From Prevotellaceae bacterium UBA1720 (GTDB taxonomy: Bacteria > Bacteroidota > Bacteroidia > Bacteroidales > Bacteroidaceae): DNA of 16,208 bases. Numbering within the stretch: the first letter of the stretch is position 1; each line of letters opens with the position of its first letter. Positions 1 to 5,317 of this stretch are shown here, in pieces. The notes below the pieces were generated by a model. That model ran no database searches. It was not told the DNA's origin and was given only the letters and a program-made list of their open reading frames with translations. The DNA lies in NCBI GenBank assembly GCA_002317475.1, contig DCIS01000061.1, positions 1 to 16,208 on the forward strand. Reading direction: 5' to 3'. A program made the translations under genes and the position numbers.

Positions 1-575
1 TAGTAGGGACTCATAGCCTCGCTACGCAAAGAAGAAGCACCACGAAGGGTGATAGAGGGACTGCCGTTGGGGTCGCCGGTAGAGGTGACAACGAGTCCGG
101 GCACCTTGCCCTGCAACATCTGAGCAGGATCGGTGAAGACACCCTTGTTCAGGTCCTCAGCCTTGACAGTGGTGATGGATGAAGTGACGTCCTTGCGCTG
201 CATTGAACCGTAACCTACGACTACGAGGTCCTCCATCATCTTGGTATCCTCCTGAAGGGTTACGTTGACATTGCCACGACCCACCTTTACAACACGAGTC
301 ACATAACCGATGCAACTGATGCGGAGTGACTGGCCTTGAGCGGCATTGACGGTAAAGTTACCATTCTGGTCGGAAACGGCGAGTGTGTTGGTCTCAACCA
401 CCTCAATACGAGCACCGATAACGGGCTCGCTGGAAGCGTCCATCACACGTCCTTTCACATGCTTGGCATTCTGGGGAGCAGCCTCGACGGCCATGCTCTC
501 AGCAGCCTGAACGGAACTTGGAGCAACCATGGTCATGGCAGCAAGTCCCATCAAACAAATAAAGTTTTTCTTCAT
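1..575 (-). CDS. SusC/RagA-family TonB-linked outer membrane protein, N-terminal part (runs off left edge)
   Basis: Translating the minus strand from the ATG at 575-573 gives 191 codons open to the window edge. Residues 1-25 are a Sec signal peptide (MKKN start, hydrophobic core, cleavage near VQAA). Residues about 38-110 form a carboxypeptidase-D-regulatory-like beta-sandwich (KGRVMDASSEPVIGARIEV, then a CIGYVT strand). Residues 115-123 read EDLVVVGYG, the TonB-box/plug-entry signature of SusC proteins, followed by the plug domain (MLQGKVPGL, then SITLRGASSLR). By family knowledge it is a TonB-dependent outer membrane transporter that works with a SusD-type lipoprotein to import glycans or peptides; the substrate cannot be told from this part. 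Its promoter lies at 617-648. The beta-barrel and any susD partner are outside the window. The family call is very secure. Confidence 0.95.
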   Translation of the reverse strand, partial: MKKNFICLMGLAAMTMVAPSSVQAAESMAVEAAPQNAKHVKGRVMDASSEPVIGARIEVVETNTLAVSDQNGNFTVNAAQGQSLRISCIGYVTRVVKVGRGNVNVTLQEDTKMMEDLVVVGYGSMQRKDVTSSITTVKAEDLNKGVFTDPAQMLQGKVPGLVVTSTGDPNGSPSITLRGASSLRSEAMSPY

Positions 576-616
576 AAAAATTGTGTTTATTGAACAAAAT
601 TTTGTCATATTGGGTG

Positions 617-648
617 CAAATTTAAGCAAAAGTAACAAATTGGGCAAA
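617..648 (-). promoter_or_regulatory. Bacteroidota-type promoter of the susC-like gene
   Basis: On the minus strand TTTG (648-645) and TAAATTTG (624-617) are separated by 20 bp, matching the primary sigma factor consensus of Bacteroidota (-33 TTTG, -7 TAnnTTTG). Transcription would start near 610, leaving an untranslated leader of about 35 nt before the ATG at 575. Confidence 0.7.
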
Positions 649-720
649 TGTTTTATATAATAAAAGTTAAGGAAGATGGCAGGAAGAGGAAAAATAGAAC
701 AACATAGTGGCGTTTAGTGC

Positions 721-757
721 AAAAAAAAGAGTCAAAGACTTGATTGTCAATGACTCT
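721..757 (-). terminator. Intrinsic terminator of the Phe/Tyr operon, after tyrA
   Basis: Reading the minus strand, AGAGTCA (757-751) pairs with TGACTCT (734-728). A further GAC/GTC pairing inside tightens the loop, and a run of T covers 728-721. It lies about 50 bp past the tyrA stop and upstream of the susC promoter, so it separates the two leftward transcription units. Confidence 0.8.
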
Positions 758-767
758 ATTAAAAGGG

Positions 768-810
768 CTAGGAATATCTAGGAAGGCCTAGGATGACCTA
801 GGAAGACCTA
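768..810 (-). repeat. Four imperfect 10-bp tandem repeats at the tyrA stop codon
   Basis: On the plus strand the units are CTAGGAATAT, CTAGGAAGGC, CTAGGATGAC and CTAGGAAGAC (768-807), followed directly by CTA at 808-810. Read on the minus strand, the tyrA stop TAG is the first of five TAG triplets spaced exactly 10 nt apart, so stops fall in all three frames. The repeat lies in the 3' untranslated region, upstream of the terminator hairpin. Confidence 0.85.
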
Positions 811-1581
811 CTTGATATTCTTGCGGATGCGGGTGAGGTAATCGTTCAGGGCCGATTCATCGCGGCGGTCGATGATCTCGATGAGATCCTTCAACTCAGC
901 ACGGATCTGCTCCACATGATGCTTGGTGCGTGGATTGAAGAGGATTTCACGCAGCAGGGTATCATCCTCGGAAAGCACCCCCTTGGCAATGCCCAGATGG
1001 CGCTTGAAGGTGGTACCGGGAGCATCCTGGTGCTTCATGACAGCGGAGAAGACAAAGGTGCTGACGAAGGGTACGGACAGGGAGTAAGCCATGGCCTCGT
1101 CGTGCTCCTCGAAGGAGTACTCATGGACATTCAGACCGAGACGGCGGTAGAGGTCGAGGAAGAAGATGCGACCCATATAGTCACCCTCGTTGATGACAAT
1201 GGCGTTCTCCGTGCTCAATGCACCGAGGTTAGCAAACGTAGGACCAAACATAGGGTGGGTGCTGACATAGCGCAGACCCGTCTTGTCATAATAATCCTTG
1301 AAATCAGTTTTCACACTGCTGATATCCGAGATGATACAGTCCTTGGGCAGATGAGGGATGACCTGATCAAACACTGACAACGTATATTTCAGCGTCACGG
1401 CATTGATCACCAGTTCGGGACGGAACGCCTCGATCTCCTCCATCGTAGTAAACCTCTGCGTATTGTACAGGAACCTCATACGCTTGGCATCTATCTCATA
1501 TACAGCACATTCGTGGTCAAAAGACAGTACGTCCGTGAAGAACGAACCCATCTTACCGGCACCGAGAATTAAAATTTTCAT
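808..1581 (-). CDS. tyrA: Prephenate (or arogenate) dehydrogenase, TyrA family
   Basis: This 257-residue NAD(P)-dependent enzyme oxidatively decarboxylates prephenate to 4-hydroxyphenylpyruvate in tyrosine synthesis. Residues 7-12 (GAGKMG) form the Rossmann dinucleotide loop. DISSVK (86-91) and HPMFGP (109-114) carry the active-site Ser and catalytic His of the family. The EEHDEAMAY segment (158-166) aligns with the second half of the substrate site, but the His that follows in the E. coli type (RHF) is replaced by Phe172, so prephenate versus arogenate preference is not settled. At 257 residues it is a core catalytic unit with no ACT domain and no fused chorismate mutase. It is the last gene of the operon, 244 bp after the DAHP synthase fusion. 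The family assignment is secure; the substrate choice is inferred from context. Confidence 0.93.
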   Translation of the reverse strand: MKILILGAGKMGSFFTDVLSFDHECAVYEIDAKRMRFLYNTQRFTTMEEIEAFRPELVINAVTLKYTLSVFDQVIPHLPKDCIISDISSVKTDFKDYYDKTGLRYVSTHPMFGPTFANLGALSTENAIVINEGDYMGRIFFLDLYRRLGLNVHEYSFEEHDEAMAYSLSVPFVSTFVFSAVMKHQDAPGTTFKRHLGIAKGVLSEDDTLLREILFNPRTKHHVEQIRAELKDLIEIIDRRDESALNDYLTRIRKNIK

Positions 1582-1615
1582 AAAAGCCTGAAATTTTAAT
1601 TAATTATAAATTACA

Positions 1616-1804
1616 AATTATAAATTATAAATTATGCTTTTGACATTTTTTCTTTGATTTTTATTATTATGCTAGCAAGCAACCTTAATAATTCAACAAC
1701 ATCATCACGCAAGTTCAACTTGACCATGCGAACACCAAACTCAAGACTTTTTTCCGAAATGACGTTTGTCTTCACCTGAAGCTTATAATTTATAATTTAT
1801 AATT
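1616..1804. repeat. 20-bp perfect AT-only inverted repeat framing a gene remnant
   Basis: AATTATAAATTATAAATTAT at 1616-1635 is the exact reverse complement of 1785-1804. Both arms are built on a 7-bp period (AAATTAT) and continue outward as imperfect AT-rich sequence (about 1592-1615 and 1805-1818). The arms enclose about 150 bp of more complex sequence carrying a four-helix-bundle gene remnant. The arrangement looks like a small inserted unit, though no target-site duplication is evident in such AT-rich sequence. Confidence 0.8.
1632..1775 (-). pseudogene. Internally deleted four-helix-bundle (S23/IVP-like) protein remnant
   Basis: A minus-strand frame from GTG (1775-1773) to TAA (1634-1632) encodes 47 residues. 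Its start, NVISEKSLEFGVRMVKL, resembles the N-terminus of the four-helix-bundle protein family (the 23S rRNA intervening-sequence protein family, usually about 115-125 residues). Its end, ELLRLLASIIIKIKE, resembles that family's last helix. The central helices, with the SKQLLRSGTSIGAN-type segment, are missing, so this looks like an in-frame internal deletion. The stop codon lies inside the left arm of the flanking inverted repeat. The family match is from memory of the family's sequences, not a search. It could still be translated as a micropeptide, and no function is proposed. Confidence 0.6.
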
Positions 1805-1825
1805 AGTAATTAAATTATCAACAAA

Positions 1826-2890
1826 TCACTTGTTGATAATTTCCATTTGCTGTCTCACACTCTCCTCATGGATGGCCTCGTAGATCTTCTTGACGAAGGC
1901 TGAGTCCATGCCACAGAGGGCACCCTGAGCACCACGCTTGTCAAGGATCTCGGTGTAACGGCCTGTCTGTACGACACCCATGTTATGCTCCTTCTTGTAA
2001 GCGGCAATCTCGCGAGAGACACGCATACGACGGGTGAGGAGGTCCATGAGATTGTCGTCCATCTCGTCAATCTGCTTACGCAGGGAAGCGAGGGACTCGG
2101 TCATCTCGACATTGTCACGGATAACCAGACGGTCGAGGATAAAGTCGAGCACATCGGGAGTAACCTGCTGCTTGGCATCACTCCATGCCTCGTCGGGACA
2201 ACAGTGACTCTCGACAATCAGTCCGTCCATACCCATATCCATAGCCTGCTGGCAGAGGGGTGCGATAAGGTCGCGACGACCACCGATATGGCTGGGGTCA
2301 CAAGCGACGGGAAGGTTGGGATAACGACGCTTCAACTCGATGGGCAAGTGCCACATGGGCGTGTTGCGATAGAGCTTCTGGTCGATGCTGCTGAAACCAC
2401 GATGGATGGCACCGATACGCTTCACACCGGCACGGTTGAGACGCTGCAAAGCACCAATCCACAGTTCGAGATCGGGATTGACGGGATTCTTTACCAGCAA
2501 GGGTACGTCGACACCCTGCAAGGCATCAGCCAAGGCCTGAACAGCAAAGGGATTAGCCGTGGTACGGGCACCTACCCACAGTACATCAATGCCAGCCTTC
2601 AAGGCCTGCTCGACATGCTCGGGAGTAGCCACCTCAGTAGCGGTAAGCATACCTGTCTCCTGCTTCACCTGTTGCATCCAAGGCAGAGCCATCTCACCAT
2701 GACCCTCGAAACCTCCGGGCTTGGTACGTGGTTTCCAGATGCCGGCACGGAACATGTGGCATCCCTTGTCTGCCAACTGCTTGGCGGTACTCATCACTTG
2801 TTCTTCTGTCTCAGCAGAGCATGGGCCTGCGATGACGAAAGGACGTTCATTGTCACTGGGAAGATTCAGAGGGGAAAGTTCAAGATCCAT
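1826..2890 (-). CDS. Bifunctional DAHP synthase / chorismate mutase (AroQ fused at C-terminus)
   Basis: A 354-residue fusion. Residues 1 to about 260 are a type I DAHP synthase barrel (KDO8P-synthase-like branch) that condenses phosphoenolpyruvate with erythrose 4-phosphate. Visible motifs are AGPCS (21-25, metal-binding Cys24), KPRT (53-56), WVGAR (105-109), KNP (134-136), CDPSHIGG (197-204) and GLIVESH (223-229). Residues about 265-354 are an AroQ chorismate mutase: LRKQIDEMD (270-278), RRMRVSREIAAYKK (287-300), R311, and EESVRQQ (342-348) near the C-terminus. The position after R311 is Tyr where E. coli AroQ has Glu. This domain order is known in Bacteroidota, including characterised Prevotella enzymes, where the mutase domain also serves as the feedback-sensing module for prephenate. 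It lies third in the Phe/Tyr operon, 74 bp after the aminotransferase. Confidence 0.95.
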   Translation of the reverse strand: MDLELSPLNLPSDNERPFVIAGPCSAETEEQVMSTAKQLADKGCHMFRAGIWKPRTKPGGFEGHGEMALPWMQQVKQETGMLTATEVATPEHVEQALKAGIDVLWVGARTTANPFAVQALADALQGVDVPLLVKNPVNPDLELWIGALQRLNRAGVKRIGAIHRGFSSIDQKLYRNTPMWHLPIELKRRYPNLPVACDPSHIGGRRDLIAPLCQQAMDMGMDGLIVESHCCPDEAWSDAKQQVTPDVLDFILDRLVIRDNVEMTESLASLRKQIDEMDDNLMDLLTRRMRVSREIAAYKKEHNMGVVQTGRYTEILDKRGAQGALCGMDSAFVKKIYEAIHEESVRQQMEIINK

Positions 2891-2930
2891 AAAACGTATA
2901 TGATAATGTTAAATGGTAATCGGTGGATGG

Positions 2931-2963
2931 TAAATGGTAAATGGTAAATGGTAAATGGTAAAT
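2931..2963 (-). repeat. Heptanucleotide tandem repeat (TAAATGG)n in an operon spacer
   Basis: Four perfect copies of TAAATGG (2931-2958) plus a fifth partial copy (to 2963) fill the 74-bp gap between the aminotransferase stop (2965-2967) and the fusion-gene start (2890). Degenerate copies continue to about 2909. On the minus-strand transcript this reads ATTTACC repeats starting just after the TGA stop. Copy-number change would alter only spacer length. Confidence 0.9.
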
Positions 2964-2964
2964 T

Positions 2965-4134
2965 TCATATTTTCTCGATACGAAACAGTGACTCTTGCAG
3001 TTTTTCCTCGGTTGCACAAAGGCTGATGCGGACATAGCGGCTGCCGTTTGAACCGAAGATGAAGCCGGGAACGATGAAGACGCGAGCCTCGTGGAGGACA
3101 CGCTCGGTGAGGTCCTCGACATTCTCCAGACTGTCGGGAATACGGCCCCAGAGGAACATACCTACCTGCTTCTCATCCCAGGTACAACCAAGGGTACGGA
3201 GGATCTGCTCTGCCAGACGACGACGATTGCCGTAGAGGGTGCGGTTGAAATCGCGATGCCACTCGTCGGGATTGTGGAACGCCTGAGCAGCAGCAAGTTG
3301 CAAGGGACGGAACATGCCACTATCCACATTGCTCTTCACCTTCAGAATCCACTGGATGAACTGTGCATTGGTGCTGATCCAACCTACACGCCAACCGGGC
3401 ATATTCTGACTCTTGGACATCGAGTTGAACTCGATACAGCACTCCTTGGCACCCTCTACCTGCAAGATGCTGAGGGGATGCTCGTTGAGGATAAGACTAT
3501 AGGGATTGTCGTTCACCACGATGAGATGATGACGGCGGGCAAAATCCACCAGCTTCTCATACAGTTCCTTCGTAGCCTGTGCACCTGTGGGCATGTTGGG
3601 ATAGTTGGTCCACATCAACTTCACGCCACTGAGGTCCATCTGTTCCAAGGCATCGAAGTCAGGGTACCAGTTGTTGTCCTCACGAAGGTCGTAGTTGATG
3701 ATCTCCGCTCCGAGGATCTTGCTCAGCGAGGTGTAGGTAGGATAACCGGGATTGGGAACCAACACCTTGTCACCGGGATTAACAAAGGCCAGGGTGACAT
3801 GCAGGATACCCTCCTTGCTACCCAAGAGAGGCTGAATCTCGGTCTTAGGGTCAAGGTCGACATCATACCAACGCTTGTAGAAATAGGCCATACCCTCGCG
3901 CAACTCAGGAATGCCCACGTAGGGCTGATAGCCATGTGTGTTGGGTTTCTGACTCTCCTGGCAGAGGGTCTGAATGGTCTCGGGTGAAGGGGGCATATCG
4001 GGACTGCCAATGCCCAGTGAGATGACATCCTTGCCCTCAGCATTCATCTGTGCCACCTCCTTCAGTTTGCGACTGAAGTAGTACTCGCTGACCGAACTCA
4101 AACGTTCGGCGGGTTTATATGCTTTGCTTTCCAT
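2965..4134 (-). CDS. Class I/II PLP-dependent aminotransferase of the Phe/Tyr operon
   Basis: A 389-residue fold-type I aminotransferase. NYPNMPTG (177-184) is the substrate/PLP-contact loop, with Met where many relatives have Asn. VNDNPY (207-212) supplies the Asp and Tyr that contact the PLP ring. SMSKS (238-242) holds the Schiff-base lysine K241, followed by PGWRVGW. RYVRISLC (366-373) carries the carboxylate-binding Arg369. GIGSPDMPPSP (41-51) is the N-terminal substrate segment typical of the aspartate/LL-diaminopimelate aminotransferase-like group. Its ATG lies 20 bp inside the end of pheA, suggesting translational coupling. By context it probably transaminates phenylpyruvate and 4-hydroxyphenylpyruvate, or prephenate to arogenate; sequence alone does not prove the substrate. 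Confidence 0.85.
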   Translation of the reverse strand: MESKAYKPAERLSSVSEYYFSRKLKEVAQMNAEGKDVISLGIGSPDMPPSPETIQTLCQESQKPNTHGYQPYVGIPELREGMAYFYKRWYDVDLDPKTEIQPLLGSKEGILHVTLAFVNPGDKVLVPNPGYPTYTSLSKILGAEIINYDLREDNNWYPDFDALEQMDLSGVKLMWTNYPNMPTGAQATKELYEKLVDFARRHHLIVVNDNPYSLILNEHPLSILQVEGAKECCIEFNSMSKSQNMPGWRVGWISTNAQFIQWILKVKSNVDSGMFRPLQLAAAQAFHNPDEWHRDFNRTLYGNRRRLAEQILRTLGCTWDEKQVGMFLWGRIPDSLENVEDLTERVLHEARVFIVPGFIFGSNGSRYVRISLCATEEKLQESLFRIEKI

Positions 4135-4957
4135 CGTTGTAGTATCCTAATATTTTAAGTTCTTTTGTCAGTGGGGTAATAGCCTGAATACCAAGAGCCA
4201 ACTTCTCAGTGTTGGTGAAACTGAGGTCTACGTAGAAGAGGTACTGCCACTCCTTGCCAATGATGGGCAGAGACTGAATCTTCGTAAGGTTGAGCTTGTA
4301 AAAGGACAGGACGCTCAGCACGGCAGACAGACTACCCTCCTCATGCTGCAGACTGAACACCAGACTGGCCTTGTCCACTTTGCTTCTGTCGCGAAGCTCG
4401 TCAGCGATGTCAGGTGAGGAGAGTACGAGGAAACGGGTGAAATTGTGCTTGTTGGTCTCGATACCTTCCTGAAGCACCTTCATGCCATAGATCTGCGCAG
4501 CATCCTTATGACAGATGGCAGCATGGCCACGTTGCTGCTTGGCACTGATATCGCGTGCAGCACCTGCTGTGTCGGCCACCTCGACCACCTTCAACTCGGG
4601 ATGACGCGACAGAAAATCACGGCATTGCATCAATGCAACGGGGTGAGAGTTGGCTTCTGTCAGGTCCTTCCAGTCCTCATCGGGCAGACACATGATACTG
4701 TGACTGATACGCAACTTGTGTTCACCGACGATGGTGGAATGGGATTCGCGCAGCAGTTCGTAGTTATGTAACAAGCTGCCTGCAATGGTATTCTCGATGG
4801 CTACCAAGGCTACGACCTCCTCGTCATCAGCCAGATGCTGAAACACTTGCTCGAACGTGTCGCAACAGATCAACTCGATATCCTCGCCCTCGAAATAGCG
4901 ATGAGCGGCAATATCATGAAACGATCCCTTGATACCCTGTATGGCTACTTTTCTCAT
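4115..4957 (-). CDS. pheA: Prephenate dehydratase with C-terminal ACT domain
   Basis: A 280-residue monofunctional enzyme converting prephenate to phenylpyruvate, the committed step to phenylalanine. The periplasmic-binding-protein-like catalytic part covers about 1-185, with IQGIKGSFHDIAA (6-18), IENTIAGSL (54-62) and the signature TRF at 174-176 (NFTRFLVLS). The ACT regulatory domain covers about 195-275. The usual ACT motifs for Phe binding, GALV and ESRP, appear here as GSLS (208-211) and QSLP (228-231), so inhibitor binding may differ. It is the first structural gene of the operon, directly behind the attenuator, and overlaps the aminotransferase by 20 bp. Confidence 0.94.
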   Translation of the reverse strand: MRKVAIQGIKGSFHDIAAHRYFEGEDIELICCDTFEQVFQHLADDEEVVALVAIENTIAGSLLHNYELLRESHSTIVGEHKLRISHSIMCLPDEDWKDLTEANSHPVALMQCRDFLSRHPELKVVEVADTAGAARDISAKQQRGHAAICHKDAAQIYGMKVLQEGIETNKHNFTRFLVLSSPDIADELRDRSKVDKASLVFSLQHEEGSLSAVLSVLSFYKLNLTKIQSLPIIGKEWQYLFYVDLSFTNTEKLALGIQAITPLTKELKILGYYNDGKQSI

Positions 4958-4973
4958 TATTATAAATATATAC

Positions 4974-5006
4974 TAAAATAAAACCCGCCTCATTTGGAAG
5001 CGGGTT
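4974..5006 (-). terminator. Attenuator terminator (arms 3:4) upstream of pheA
   Basis: On the minus strand AACCCGCTTC (5006-4997) pairs with GAGGCGGGTT (4991-4982): ten base pairs including one G-U, with the five-base loop CAAAT. The U-rich tail TTTTATTTTA follows (4983-4974). It lies 25-50 bp before the pheA start codon and after the leader peptide, so read-through is needed to express the operon. Confidence 0.88.
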
Positions 5007-5082
5007 ACATATTGTTATGCTAATGTTTATCTTGCCGTTTGGATTTGATACATAATCACCCGCTTTAGTTCATTTGCTAAAG
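4998..5082 (-). promoter_or_regulatory. Ribosome-mediated attenuator: 1:2 hairpin and 2:3 antiterminator
   Basis: Arm 1 CTTTAG (5082-5077) lies inside the last leader codons and pairs with CTAAAG (5068-5063). Arm 2 also holds AAGCGGGT (5065-5058), which is perfectly complementary to ACCCGCTT (5005-4998), the 5' arm of the terminator. The pairings are mutually exclusive. A ribosome stalled on the Tyr/Phe codons covers arm 1 and frees arm 2 to sequester arm 3 (read-through). A ribosome at the UGA stop covers arm 2 and lets the terminator form. With no translation, 1:2 forms and the terminator also forms. This is the classical trp/phe logic seen directly in the sequence; it has not been tested here. 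Confidence 0.85.
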
Positions 5083-5120
5083 TAAAAGTAATAATAATAT
5101 GTACCAAAAAACTGCTTCAT
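5070..5120 (-). CDS. Phe/Tyr-rich leader peptide of the aromatic amino acid operon
   Basis: A minus-strand ORF from ATG (5120-5118) to TGA (5072-5070) encodes 16 residues: MKQFFGTYYYYFYFSK. Four Phe and five Tyr make up 9 of 16 residues, with seven control codons in a row (YYYYFYF) just before the stop. It starts about 20 nt after the predicted transcription start and is followed by the antiterminator/terminator pair. Like E. coli PheL it would have no function as a protein; its translation speed senses charged tRNA-Phe and tRNA-Tyr. The presence of both residues matches an operon that makes both amino acids. Confidence 0.88.
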   Translation of the reverse strand: MKQFFGTYYYYFYFSK

Positions 5121-5147
5121 TCTGTGTTGTGTTATTGTTTAACGCCA

Positions 5148-5179
5148 CAAAATTACAAATTATTTGAGAATGGAACAAA
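5148..5179 (-). promoter_or_regulatory. Promoter of the Phe/Tyr operon
   Basis: On the minus strand TTTG (5179-5176), a 20-bp spacer and TAATTTTG (5155-5148) match the Bacteroidota -33/-7 consensus. Predicted start near 5141, which places the leader peptide ATG about 20 nt into the transcript and the attenuator entirely downstream of the start. Confidence 0.72.
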
Positions 5180-5249
5180 AAAAACTTCTATTTTTTCCAA
5201 AAAGGCACTATTTTCTTTCAAATAGCAATGTCTTTTGCCTTTTTCTTTG

Positions 5250-5257
5250 TAATTTTG
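5250..5257 (+). promoter_or_regulatory. Possible -7 element for the divergent 982-residue protein gene
   Basis: TAATTTTG at 5250-5257 matches TAnnTTTG, about 60 bp before the ATG at 5318. No clear TTTG lies at the proper distance upstream, so the match is half a promoter. The rest of the divergent region 4958-5317 is filled by the opposite-strand attenuator, leader peptide and promoter. Confidence 0.4.
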
Positions 5258-5317
5258 GGGCAAAATGACACAAAAAGGTGGGTTCTATAAATTCGCTTTG
5301 TTAGATTTTGGATTTAA

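Noticed and set aside
336..593. 85-codon plus-strand ORF
   Set aside because: It is antisense to the clear SusC N-terminus and covers its start codon and leader.
1985..2947. 320-codon plus-strand ORF opposite the DAHP synthase/mutase gene (likewise 3091-3987 opposite the aminotransferase)
   Set aside because: Both are antisense to strongly recognisable enzymes, have no family resemblance, and arise from codon bias of the real genes.
5027..5053. Second short leader ORF MYQIQTAR between antiterminator arms
   Set aside because: It has no control codons and lies in the loop between arms 2 and 3; most likely chance.
4958..5147. T-box or amino-acid riboswitch instead of a leader-peptide attenuator
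   Set aside because: No T-box consensus is visible, and the Phe/Tyr-rich ORF with alternative hairpins explains the region fully.
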